Shown piece after piece: positions 15,796 to 23,683 of a stretch of DNA of 30,405 bases. The notes beneath the pieces were generated by a model. That model was not told the DNA's origin, made no database searches, and saw nothing but the letters and a program-made list of their open reading frames with translations. Origin of the DNA: CAYGFH01 sp964356315 (GTDB lineage Bacteria > Patescibacteriota > Microgenomatia > UBA10105 > UBA927); assembly GCA_964356315.1 (NCBI GenBank), contig CAYHHA010000020.1, forward strand, positions 1 through 30,405, written 5' to 3'. How positions within the stretch are numbered: position 1 is the stretch's first letter; every line of letters starts with the position of its first letter. A program made the position numbers and the translations under genes.

Positions 15796-15804
15796 ATTGT
15801 AACA
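15796..15804 (-). promoter_or_regulatory. Extended -10 promoter of the GT2 gene, leaderless type
   Basis: On the minus strand TGT-TACAAT (15796-15804) ends 10 nt before the ATG at 15785. No clear -35 is needed for an extended -10. Confidence 0.5.
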
Positions 15805-15816
15805 TGAGGTCGTTTT

Positions 15817-15825
15817 TGGTACTGT
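15817..15825 (+). promoter_or_regulatory. Candidate -10 promoter of the flavoprotein gene, leaderless type
   Basis: TGG-TACTGT ends 9 nt before the ATG at 15835. The hexamer is a weak match, so this rests mostly on its position. Confidence 0.35.
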
Positions 15826-15834
15826 TGTCACATC

Positions 15835-17208
15835 ATGAATCTCAATTCAAAAAAAATAGTTGTGATAGGCGCTGGGCCCTGCGGGCTTGGAGCTGGGTGG
15901 CGACTCAGCGAGCTTGGAGATCAATCGTATGATATATATGAACGCGAGTCATACGTAGGAGGGCTCGCCACGTCGTTTGTCGATCCACACGGCTTTACCT
16001 GGGATATCGGTGGGCATGTGCTCCATTCTCACTATCCGTATTTTGATGAAGTGTTTAAGCGGGTTATGCAGGGGGAATACTTGTCTCATGAGCGGGAAGC
16101 GTGGGTGTGGATATACGACCGCTTTATTCCATATCCGTTTCAAAATAATATTCACAGACTCCCAAAAGATGCGTATGCGGAATGTCTCTCTGGTCTTAAG
16201 AAGCTTCAACAAGCCAAACAAGAGAGTTCTCCTTCATCGTTTGCCGAGTGGGTGCGATCTTCATTCGGTGAAGGAATCGCCAGGCATTTTTTACTTCCCT
16301 ATAACCGCAAGGTGTGGGCATATCCTCCGGAGCTTATGAATACAAAATGGGTTGGGGATCGGGTGGCAAAGGTCGATATCGATCGAATAGAGAAAAATTT
16401 TGCCCAAAATCAAGACGATGTGTCTTGGGGACCAAATGCCCAGTTTCAGTTTCCGGAGCGAGGTGGAACGGGAGATATTTGGAATCGGGTGGCAAAACCT
16501 TTTCATGATCGCATTCATCTGGGAAAAACTGCAGTCCGCATCGAAGCCAAAAAACAAACGGTATGGTTTTCTGACGGCTCACGCGTGGCGTACGATGAGT
16601 TGTTAACGACGATTCCTATCGATACATTGGTTGACCTCATAGCTGATGCCGATCTGCCAAAGCCAAAAGAAACGTTACATCATTCGACAGTGACTATTGT
16701 AGGGATAGGAATTCAGGGTGACGTGCCGGAGCAGTTGAAAACAAAATGCTGGATGTATTTCCCCGAAGACAAGGCGCCGTTTTTCAGAGCGACGGTCTTT
16801 TCAAATTACGCTCCCTCCAATGCGCCAAAGGGGACATGGTCACTTATGACGGAGGTGGCATCATCTCGATATAATCCTCTCCCTGAAGAAGAAATTACTG
16901 CAAACGTTATTGCCGGAGCGAAAAACGTGAAGTTAATCAGTCCTGACGACACAATCGTGAGCACATGGAAATTTCAGGCAGACTATGGGTATCCGACGCC
17001 ATCACTTGGTCGGGATAGCTATATTGACTCTGTTTTGCCCAAACTAGACGATCTACATATTTTTTCCCGAGGTCGTTTTGGTGCGTGGAAATATGAGGTG
17101 TCCAATCAGGATCACACCTTTATGCAGGGTGTGGAATGGGCAAATGCCATCGTACGCAATGATCCCGAAGTTACAATATGGCATCCAGAAGTTGTAAATG
17201 CTCGGTAA
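15835..17208 (+). CDS. FAD-dependent oxidoreductase, UDP-galactopyranose mutase / amine-oxidase-like
   Basis: A 457-aa flavoprotein. Residues 8-25 (KIVVIGAGPCGLGAGWRL) form the dinucleotide-binding GxGxxG fold, with the acidic end of strand 2 in YERESYVGG. The stretch GFTWDIGGHVLHSHYPYF and then RFIPYPFQNNIHRLP are typical of the UDP-galactopyranose mutase and protoporphyrinogen-oxidase-like branch common in polysaccharide loci. GRFGAWKYEVSNQDHTFMQG near the C-terminus is the second FAD-contacting segment. Such enzymes isomerise or oxidise nucleotide sugars or related substrates in the cytoplasm. Its neighbours are two glycosyltransferases and a glycosidase, which fits a sugar role; true mutase activity is not proven. 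It ends 6 bp from the convergent truncated glycosyltransferase. Confidence 0.88.
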   Translation: MNLNSKKIVVIGAGPCGLGAGWRLSELGDQSYDIYERESYVGGLATSFVDPHGFTWDIGGHVLHSHYPYFDEVFKRVMQGEYLSHEREAWVWIYDRFIPYPFQNNIHRLPKDAYAECLSGLKKLQQAKQESSPSSFAEWVRSSFGEGIARHFLLPYNRKVWAYPPELMNTKWVGDRVAKVDIDRIEKNFAQNQDDVSWGPNAQFQFPERGGTGDIWNRVAKPFHDRIHLGKTAVRIEAKKQTVWFSDGSRVAYDELLTTIPIDTLVDLIADADLPKPKETLHHSTVTIVGIGIQGDVPEQLKTKCWMYFPEDKAPFFRATVFSNYAPSNAPKGTWSLMTEVASSRYNPLPEEEITANVIAGAKNVKLISPDDTIVSTWKFQADYGYPTPSLGRDSYIDSVLPKLDDLHIFSRGRFGAWKYEVSNQDHTFMQGVEWANAIVRNDPEVTIWHPEVVNAR

Positions 17209-17214
17209 CATCTA

Positions 17215-17529
17215 TTACCGGAAAAAGAGTCTCCCAAGTGGTGACTTTTTGATAAGGACGGTTGCGCTATCGAGTACAAACTTGTGTTTATTTTTTGTTT
17301 GCATGATGCTTTTCTCACGTAAATGAATAATCGAGCAATTCCTGAGAAAATATACTCCCCATTTCTGTTCCGCGACTTGTTTGAATAGGTATTGCTCTTC
17401 ACCGTAGATAAAGCAGTCTGGATCAAACCATTCCCTCGTTGGAAGTATAGAATTTCTTGCAAACACACACCCTCCGTTTAACATAAACGTCTTATGTGGC
17501 CATGGAAATAGCACTTTCGAGGTATTGGT
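17215..17529 (-). CDS. Glycosyltransferase family 2, C-terminal fragment cut by the assembly gap
   Basis: Only the last ~105 residues are present; the frame runs without a start into the N block at 17530. The stretch NGGCVFARNSILPTREW, then FDPDCFIYGEEQYLFKQV, is the acceptor-side and catalytic region of rhamnosyl- and related GT2 enzymes (the E-E-x-x-L pattern), followed by a short strand ending in HLREKS. The GTG at 17514 is within the protein and is not a real start. Together with the flavoprotein and the first GT2 it makes a small polysaccharide group. Family assignment is good for a fragment; donor and acceptor are unknown. Confidence 0.8.
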   Translation of the reverse strand, partial: TNTSKVLFPWPHKTFMLNGGCVFARNSILPTREWFDPDCFIYGEEQYLFKQVAEQKWGVYFLRNCSIIHLREKSIMQTKNKHKFVLDSATVLIKKSPLGRLFFR

Positions 17530-17629
17530 NNNNNNNNNNNNNNNNNNNNNNNNNNNNNNNNNNNNNNNNNNNNNNNNNNNNNNNNNNNNNNNNNNNNNNN
17601 NNNNNNNNNNNNNNNNNNNNNNNNNNNNN
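17530..17629. other. Assembly gap (100 N)
   Basis: Exactly 100 N, the usual placeholder for a gap of unknown size. It removes the 5' ends of two diverging genes, the glycosyltransferase on the left and the glycosidase on the right, so real sequence of more than 100 bp is missing. Confidence 0.97.
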
Positions 17630-18528
17630 GTAAATATTTTGGGAAGCCGTCATATAGAAAAAAGCTGGTAGCAAATTTCAGGTCTCATATGTCTTTGGGT
17701 ATCGTGCCAGACGGTGGGCTCATGACAGTGATTGCCTCCGCAGAATACGTGTCGCGATCAAAAGAGTATGTATGGGTAAGATCCGTATATGCATCTCTTG
17801 TCAGGTCTATGCTTTGGTACCATAACCATTTTGGAAATGGCCTTGTTTCAGAATGGTTTCAATGCGAGTGGGCCGATGGAGTTTTAAAAAGTGGGCATAC
17901 ACTGTATACAAATATTTTGTATCTGAAAGCTCTAAAAGATATGCAAGTATTGTCAAATATCATGGGTGATACAACATCCAAGACCATGTTCACCAATCGG
18001 TACAAAGAAGTATATGCCACGTTTCACCAGAAGTTCTTTACTGGTTTGTATTTTGCTGATTGGGTGGATTGGAAACGTCAGGATTATTTTGCATCACATG
18101 CAAATTTTTTAGCGATCATTTACGGCATAGCCACCAAAGAAGAAGCGAGAACAATTCTAGCGTACGGCGCATCACATTCTATGGCAGATTTCACTCTCTA
18201 TAATAATCATCCTAAATATCCCTTTTGGCGAATACCCGTTATCCAATATATTGGTGGAGTTCCCGAATATCATAATCGTGGATTACTTTGGTTACAGCCG
18301 GGAATTACCTATGCGCTTGCTCTTTCAAAAGTTGGGAAAAAAACTGAAGCGAAAGAATTTCTCATGAAAATCGCGTCTCATGTTGTGCGTCACAATACAG
18401 TACACGAAGTATACGAATCTTCGGGCTTGCCTGTTCGGCGTGCAATCTATACATCTGAAGGACCATTTGCCTGGAGCGCTGGGTTATTTCTGTGGGCTAG
18501 TCATGAGATTTTTGGGCGCGAAAGATAG
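17630..18528 (+). CDS. Six-hairpin glycosidase, amylo-alpha-1,6-glucosidase-like, N-terminus lost in gap
   Basis: The frame is open from the gap edge, so the ATG at 17689 is probably internal. The segment CEWADGVLKSGHTLYTNILYL, then GLYFADWVDW, then ASHANFLAIIYGIA, and finally PEYHNRGLLWLQPGITYALAL follow the repeating alpha-hairpin layout of glycogen-debranching and GH15/GH133-like (alpha/alpha)6 enzymes. These cleave alpha-glucan or related glycosidic bonds. About 299 residues remain; full family members usually exceed 400. Beside glycosyltransferases it may trim a glycan or storage sugar. The stop overlaps the end of the convergent small membrane protein gene by 32 nt. Exact specificity cannot be given. 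Confidence 0.8.
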
Positions 18529-18880
18529 CAGTGGCGATAGCCGCGACAGCCCCGATAGAAAGCACGGATGCAAGCAGGTACGCGGTAAATCCTGTGGTAT
18601 CCCCAAAAGCAAATGGATTTCCGAAGCAGGTATACAACACTACTCCCGCTGGATACGTCGTCTGACAGAAAAAGGCCGTGTAAATGATTATAAGTATCGT
18701 AGGCAATATCCCAATGCACATAAAGAAATACGTAAGGAGTTTTGTGAATGGTGCAACCGTCTCAGGAGTCTGTAAATAGGGAAGCTGGGACACATCATGA
18801 AGCAGTGAATATCGATACCCAACAAGCATAAGGAAAAAGAGTGCCCCAAGAGCGATGGGTAGTAATTGATTTCGTTTCAT
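18497..18880 (-). CDS. Small membrane protein, three predicted helices (127 aa)
   Basis: Not recognised. I chose the ATG at 18880 (MKRNQLLPIALGALFF) over GTG/ATG codons further out because a CACAAT -10-like box lies 6 nt upstream and because this gives a clean positive-charged N-terminus followed by helix 1. Predicted helices lie at about residues 6-24, 50-75 and 100-120. Two Cys in the second and third segments (FFCQTT, LYTCFG) may sit outside the membrane. Its 3' end overlaps the glycosidase gene by 32 nt in convergent orientation. The start is 57 bp from the divergent dprA start. Function is unknown. Confidence 0.65.
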   Translation of the reverse strand: MKRNQLLPIALGALFFLMLVGYRYSLLHDVSQLPYLQTPETVAPFTKLLTYFFMCIGILPTILIIIYTAFFCQTTYPAGVVLYTCFGNPFAFGDTTGFTAYLLASVLSIGAVAAIATAIFRAQKSHD

Positions 18881-18937
18881 GGTTCTATTGTGACACGGTC
18901 CTATGATGGAGCGCAAGATTTATGTTACGCTTGATGC

Positions 18938-20041
18938 ATGGATGATGAAACTCGGTATTGGATCGGGTTTAGTATTTTCCCGGGCATCGGACCGGTTCGG
19001 TTTAAGCTCTTATTTGACTATTTTGGTAGTGCAAAAGAGGCGTGGAGGGCAAAACGAAGCGTTCTGGAATCGCTCCACCTTCCTTCTCGAGTAGTTTCGG
19101 AATTTGACGCATTTCGCTCGTCAATCAATCTTGATACATATATTGGAGATCTAAAGAGGAAACATGTTGGTGTCTTGACCCTTCAGAATCCAAAATATCC
19201 TTCCCGGTTAAAAGAAATATCTGATGCGCCATTTGTACTCTATGTACTTGGGAAACGAACGGATCCCGTGCTCGATTTGGACCGAACCATTGGTATCGTT
19301 GGGACGCGGAAGATCACCCCATACGGCACATCCGTGACAAAAAAACTCACCGAGCAATTAGTTTCCTATGGATTCACGATCGTGTCAGGTCTTGCGTACG
19401 GGGTAGATACGGTTGCCCATACGACGGCTATCGAAAGTGGTGGGAACACGATCGCGGTCTTAGGATGTGGAATCGATGTGATTGCACCTGCTAGTAATAC
19501 CAATCTGTATCATGAAATTGCCGGTGGTCATGGATGTATCATGTCTGAGATGCCACTCGGGCACCGGCCGGGAAAAGGATTGTTTCCCGCGCGCAATCGC
19601 ATTATTAGTGGATTGTCATTGGGTGTCGTCGTCACGGAAGGCGCTGACGATAGTGGGGCATTGATAACGGCCAGAAACGCAGGGGAACAAGGACGAGATG
19701 TCTTTGCTGTTCCTGGTCCTATCACGAGTGAATATAGTAAAGGTCCTGCACGGCTTTTAAAACAAGGGGCTGTACTTGTGGAGGATGTTGAGGATATTAT
19801 ACATGCACTAGGGTTGGAGACACAGATACATTCCCGGGGTGGTACGTCATCTTTGGATTTCTCGGCTCTCACGGAAAATGAGTCAATTGTGGCCAAATTA
19901 CTCGCTAAACAATCACTTTCAATAGATGAAATTGTGCGTGAAACGCATTTGACAATACAGGTTGTTGGATCTACCATCACAATTCTAGAGATGAAAAAAA
20001 TCATACGAAATATGGGAGATAGCGTATACTCTTTGTCATAG
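18938..20041 (+). CDS. dprA: DNA-processing protein DprA
   Basis: DprA binds incoming single-stranded DNA in the cytoplasm during natural transformation and loads RecA. The protein (367 aa, normal length) has an N-terminal helix-hairpin SAM-like part (GFSIFPGIGPVRFKLLFDYFG), then the Rossmann core with IVGTRKITPYG, VSGLAYGVDTVAHTTAI, AVLGCGIDVIAPASN, FPARNRIISGLS and ARNAGEQGRDVFAVPG. A C-terminal winged-helix-like region (about 310-367) closes it. It lies directly before topA on the same strand, a widespread gene order. Its last codons (Y-S-L-S) and stop overlap a 14-mer also found before the repeat element downstream of mreB, and the second copy of that element starts 3 bp after the stop. 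Identification is firm. Confidence 0.97.
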   Translation: MDDETRYWIGFSIFPGIGPVRFKLLFDYFGSAKEAWRAKRSVLESLHLPSRVVSEFDAFRSSINLDTYIGDLKRKHVGVLTLQNPKYPSRLKEISDAPFVLYVLGKRTDPVLDLDRTIGIVGTRKITPYGTSVTKKLTEQLVSYGFTIVSGLAYGVDTVAHTTAIESGGNTIAVLGCGIDVIAPASNTNLYHEIAGGHGCIMSEMPLGHRPGKGLFPARNRIISGLSLGVVVTEGADDSGALITARNAGEQGRDVFAVPGPITSEYSKGPARLLKQGAVLVEDVEDIIHALGLETQIHSRGGTSSLDFSALTENESIVAKLLAKQSLSIDEIVRETHLTIQVVGSTITILEMKKIIRNMGDSVYSLS

Positions 20042-20043
20042 GA

Positions 20044-20126
20044 TGTCATTCCCACGAAGGTGGGAATCCATCGAATAGTAAATGAGTGTTTTAAAGAGAC
20101 AGATCCTCGTGTACGCGGGGATGACA
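20044..20126. repeat. Paired-hairpin repeat element, copy 2
   Basis: 83 bp between dprA and topA, with the same plan as 12443-12518. Ends are TGTCAT/ATGACA. Hairpin 1 is ATTCCCAC-GAAG-GTGGGAAT (20048-20067), and hairpin 2 is 20103-20122 (ATCCTCGTG paired with CGCGGGGAT with wobbles). Against copy 1 the hairpin 1 stem differs by a paired G-C to A-T change, so base pairing is kept. It ends 12 bp before the topA ATG. Confidence 0.85.
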
Positions 20127-20138
20127 AGAAGAATTTTT

Positions 20139-22196
20139 ATGAAATTAATTATTGTAGAATCACCGACAAAAGCCAGAACCCTGACCAAATTTTTGAAAGG
20201 GAAATATACCGTAGAAGCGACCATGGGTCACATACGGGATTTGCCGAAAGCAGAGCTTGGTGTCGATGTGGAAAATCAATTTGCTCCCAGGTATGTTATT
20301 CCCCGGGACAAAGCCAAACGCGTGAGTGAGTTAAAGTCGATCGCTGCAAAAGCCGATGAAATCATTTTAGCAACTGACCCTGACCGTGAAGGAGAAGCCA
20401 TTGCATGGCATGTGGCATCGATACTAGAGACAAGTAACACGAAACAAGCGACAGGTAAAAAGAAGGGTGATACTACATCAGACGTGACTCCTGTCACATC
20501 CAACGTGTCCCATTTCAAGCGCATTGTGTTTCATGAGATCACCGAAAAAGCGATCAAAGAAGCACTTGAACATGCTCGTGAAGTGGATATAAAGCTTGTC
20601 GACGCCCAGCAAGCCCGCAGGATTCTAGATCGATTGGTAGGATACAAACTTTCCCCGCTTTTGTGGAAAAAATTATCTAAAAGATGGCTCTCTGCAGGAC
20701 GAGTGCAGTCCGTAGCGGTGCGGTTGATTGTTGAGCGCGAGAGGGAAGTGGAAAAATTTGCCAAAAAGGAATACTGGACCATAGATGCAACCTTTCAGGC
20801 TACAAAGGATTCTTTGGTTGCAAAACTATCGAAAAAAGACGGTGTTGCGTATGAAACCACCGAAGTGTTTGAGTTATTTGATGGAAAGTATACGACGAAA
20901 CTCTCAACGATCACAACTGATTCCACCGCAAAAGAAATCATTGGAAATTTTCAAGCTCCGTATGTCGTGAGTGCGGTAGACAAAAAAGAAATTAAACGCA
21001 ATCCACCGGCTCCTTACACGACGAGCACACTTCAACAGGATGCTGGGAGAAAGTTATATTTTTCTTCAAAAAAAACCATGCAACTGGCCCAAAAATTATA
21101 CGAGGAAGGGCTCATAACGTACCATCGTACCGATAGTGTAAATTTATCCGAGCAATTTATCGGTGAAGCCCGTGAGTATATCATCCAATCATTTGGACAG
21201 ACCTATGTACCAAGTAGCGCGAGGCTTTTTCAGACGAAGTCAAAAGTTGCACAGGAAGCGCATGAGGCGATTCGTCCAACAATGGTGGGAAAAACCGCAG
21301 ATGCTCTAGCGCAAAGCGCAGATATAAATAGAGATCATCACAGACTCTATGAGCTTATTTGGAAACGAGCAGTAGCCAGTCAGATGAAAGAAGCGTTGTT
21401 TGATTCTACAACGATAGATATTACAAGTGCCAACGGATACCTATTTTCTTTGCAAGGATCCGTCATTATTTTCGACGGATTTTTGAAAATATCCGGTCGC
21501 GAAAGTGATGAAGTCGTTATCCCAAAAGTAGCAGTTGGTGATCAATTGATGCTCACTACCACAAATCCCGAACAACATTTTTCCAGCCCTCCTCCGAGGT
21601 ACACAGAAAGTACGCTCGTAAAAACACTGGAAGAAAAAGACATCGGGAGGCCGTCTACCTACGCCCCAATTATTTCAACGATTCAGGATAGGCAATATGT
21701 AGTGAAAGAAGAAAAAAAGCTTGTCCCGACTGAGCTTGGGAAAGATGTTACGGATTTCCTCGTGCAATACTTCCCAGATGTTATGCAACTGCCGTTTACT
21801 GCTCACTTGGAAGATGAGCTTGATGCGATTGCCAATGGAGAGAAAAAGTGGCAACCGGTTATCGCAGAATTTTATGTGCCATTCGAAAAAGATTTAGCCA
21901 CTTCCTACGACATTGCAGAAAAGGTAAAGTCTCCGGTGGAAGAAACTGGAGAAGCATGCCCAATGTGCAAAAGCCCACTAGTGCTTCGCACGGGAAAATT
22001 CGGCAAATTTATCGCCTGCAGTACATTTCCTGCATGTAAATATACCCGTCAATTTTTAGAAAAGATTGAAATTCCCTGTCCGAAATGCGCCGGAGCCATG
22101 GTCGTGAAAAAAAGTAGGAGTGGAAAAACGTTTTACGGATGTAGCACATACCCATCATGCAACTTCGCAGCATGGAAAAAAGAGGATATAAAGTAA
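20139..22196 (+). CDS. topA: DNA topoisomerase I (type IA)
   Basis: TopA relaxes negative supercoils by passing a strand through a transient single-strand break. I chose the ATG at 20139 (MKLIIVESPTKA), where the Toprim domain normally begins; the open frame upstream reads through the repeat element. Toprim motifs are IVESPTKART and ATDPDREGEAIAWH. The active-site Tyr lies in EGLITYHRTDS (most homologues have M instead of H). Two C-terminal zinc ribbons follow: CPMCKSP to CSTFPAC, and CPKCAGA to CSTYPSC. The length is 685 aa. Residues about 98-125 form a Thr/Ser/Lys-rich insert inside the Toprim domain, encoded by sequence with a GTGAC-TCCT-GTCAC palindrome. Identification is firm. Confidence 0.97.
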   Translation: MKLIIVESPTKARTLTKFLKGKYTVEATMGHIRDLPKAELGVDVENQFAPRYVIPRDKAKRVSELKSIAAKADEIILATDPDREGEAIAWHVASILETSNTKQATGKKKGDTTSDVTPVTSNVSHFKRIVFHEITEKAIKEALEHAREVDIKLVDAQQARRILDRLVGYKLSPLLWKKLSKRWLSAGRVQSVAVRLIVEREREVEKFAKKEYWTIDATFQATKDSLVAKLSKKDGVAYETTEVFELFDGKYTTKLSTITTDSTAKEIIGNFQAPYVVSAVDKKEIKRNPPAPYTTSTLQQDAGRKLYFSSKKTMQLAQKLYEEGLITYHRTDSVNLSEQFIGEAREYIIQSFGQTYVPSSARLFQTKSKVAQEAHEAIRPTMVGKTADALAQSADINRDHHRLYELIWKRAVASQMKEALFDSTTIDITSANGYLFSLQGSVIIFDGFLKISGRESDEVVIPKVAVGDQLMLTTTNPEQHFSSPPPRYTESTLVKTLEEKDIGRPSTYAPIISTIQDRQYVVKEEKKLVPTELGKDVTDFLVQYFPDVMQLPFTAHLEDELDAIANGEKKWQPVIAEFYVPFEKDLATSYDIAEKVKSPVEETGEACPMCKSPLVLRTGKFGKFIACSTFPACKYTRQFLEKIEIPCPKCAGAMVVKKSRSGKTFYGCSTYPSCNFAAWKKEDIK
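20430..20513. repeat. In-frame low-complexity insert in topA
   Basis: About 28 extra codons, rich in Thr, Ser and Lys, between the DPDREGEAIAWH helix and the KRIVFHEIT strand. The DNA includes the GTGAC/GTCAC inverted repeat at 20484-20497. Bacterial TopA usually has only a few residues here. Confidence 0.5.
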
Positions 22197-22233
22197 GTAG
22201 TCGAATGAACAGGGGTTCCATTCAGTTCATGCT

Positions 22234-23289
22234 ATGATGAAGACAATTGTGAACATATCGCATGCGCCTCCAAGGGATACGGATAGACTGAAATCCATTA
22301 AAAGAAATCTCGTAGAGAAAGTTTTTTTAGTGATCATATCTTTCTCTCTTTCTATTTTTGTACTGATTTGTGTTATATACAAATTTTTCCCAAAGGTTGG
22401 TAACGTATTTGGATTGAATACATTTATAACGATTATATCCAAAGAGTCTGTGTGGTACCCCAAAGAAAGTGTCTATCCTCATTTTTATGAACTGAGGCCT
22501 GATTTCGTTGAACTGGTTCATCCCATCTGGTTGCCGTACGAAGCGCGGTACACCTATAACCATGATGGTTTAAACGAGCGGTATAACTATCCGGTAGAAA
22601 AGAAAACAGGTGTGACAAGAATTATGACCCTTGGCGATTCATTTACCTTTGGAGCATATGTAAATACTCAGGATAGTTATCCGGAAAAATTGGAAGACAA
22701 GCTGACGCGTTCGTCCTGTGGTGGAAAAAATTCAAGTGAAGTGATTAATCTCGGTGTTTCTGGATACGATATATCTTTCGCAGTCGAGCGATTTCGTCTG
22801 CGCGGTGCCAAATATAATCCGGATATAATCATCTGGCTAATTACTCCACAAAATATATTGAAAATACAAGAGATGCATGCCGCGTTGCAGGAGCAAATAG
22901 CAGCGACACTGTCAGCGCAAGAGATCCAGAGGGGTCAAAAAAATAGACAGTATTATGTAGCATCTCAACAAGCAGAGCAAATACTTTACAAAAAATATAG
23001 TCAAGACTGGTTTCTAAATTTTCAACGTGATCAGCTTAAAAAATTCAACTCGTTATTTGGTGGAACGCTTGTGATCGTGCAGTTTCATGACACAGAAGAT
23101 GCGATAAAGGTGTTTATACAAACGTACGCCGATGAACGACCGAATACCTACGTGATGGATACACTCGTGTTGCCGGTACTGCCCAATGCGTGGCAACCCG
23201 ATGGTCATCCGAATGCAGTTGGGTATAAAATTATAGCAGACAGTATATACACCTATCTGCAAGCTAATAAGCTTATCAGTTGTCCATGA
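22234..23289 (+). CDS. Membrane-anchored SGNH hydrolase, paralogue A
   Basis: A 351-aa GDSL/SGNH-fold protein. One N-terminal membrane helix (about residues 29-50) leaves the catalytic domain outside. Block I is LGDSFTFG with catalytic Ser136, block II is the Gly in LGVSGYD, and the final block is D323-G-H325 with HPNAVGY after it. The D-x-H spacing is like alginate acetylation proteins AlgX/AlgJ, and the family covers esterases and O-acetyltransferases of glycans and lipids. C162 and C350 match a Cys pair in the two paralogues at 24265 and 27573, probably a disulfide. TATGAT overlaps the start codon, so the true start might be slightly further in. Substrate unknown. Confidence 0.85.
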   Translation: MMKTIVNISHAPPRDTDRLKSIKRNLVEKVFLVIISFSLSIFVLICVIYKFFPKVGNVFGLNTFITIISKESVWYPKESVYPHFYELRPDFVELVHPIWLPYEARYTYNHDGLNERYNYPVEKKTGVTRIMTLGDSFTFGAYVNTQDSYPEKLEDKLTRSSCGGKNSSEVINLGVSGYDISFAVERFRLRGAKYNPDIIIWLITPQNILKIQEMHAALQEQIAATLSAQEIQRGQKNRQYYVASQQAEQILYKKYSQDWFLNFQRDQLKKFNSLFGGTLVIVQFHDTEDAIKVFIQTYADERPNTYVMDTLVLPVLPNAWQPDGHPNAVGYKIIADSIYTYLQANKLISCP

Positions 23290-23437
23290 CCGCTCTAAGA
23301 ACCATATGCTAAAGCGCTATCATTGATCATGAGTCAATATCATATATGAAATAGCTCTCTTGGAAACGAAATCAATCCTTCGATGATCGCTTCGCAGTCC
23401 GATAAATTCAGCATCATCTTTGCTAACACTATGATTA

Positions 23438-23446
23438 TGCTATTAT
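23438..23446 (+). promoter_or_regulatory. Extended -10 promoter of the 75-aa gene, leaderless type
   Basis: TGC-TATTAT (23438-23446) ends 6 nt before the ATG at 23453, so transcription should begin at or next to the start codon. A weak -35 (TTTGCT) lies 16 nt upstream. Confidence 0.5.
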
Positions 23447-23452
23447 TAGTGT

Positions 23453-23680
23453 ATGGATGATCGAAGAAAAACACTCGCCGCGTTAACCGTTATCATAGTG
23501 ACTATTGTTTTCGTCGTGGTTCTTATTGGCGTCTTACTGTCAGGGAAAAAAGTCTTATCTCCTGTTCCAGAGGATAGTGTTATCAAGATAATTTTTGTAT
23601 CACCTTCGCCTCAGAGTACATCCACACCTATCGTTTCGCCAACGCCAAGTGGAAAACCCACTCCAACAAAAAAACCATAA
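23453..23680 (+). CDS. Small membrane protein with Pro/Ser/Thr-rich tail (75 aa)
   Basis: A basic start (MDDRRK) is followed by one strong membrane helix (about residues 9-30). A tail of about 40 residues outside the membrane is dominated by Ser, Pro, Thr and Lys and ends PSGKPTPTKKP. Such tails are often flexible wall-spanning spacers or glycosylation sites. It has its own promoter and ends only 3 nt before the PAP2 gene at 23684, so the two are probably co-transcribed. No known family is recognised. Coding is supported by the promoter, the clear helix-plus-tail design and the operon spacing. Confidence 0.7.
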   Translation: MDDRRKTLAALTVIIVTIVFVVVLIGVLLSGKKVLSPVPEDSVIKIIFVSPSPQSTSTPIVSPTPSGKPTPTKKP

Positions 23681-23683
23681 ACC

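Noticed and set aside
17492..17674. Open frame running across the N block
   Set aside because: It is an artefact of unknown bases.
18380..18775. 131-codon plus-strand frame across the glycosidase end and the small membrane protein
   Set aside because: It has Cys/Arg-rich shadow composition, while the minus strand encodes clear membrane helices.
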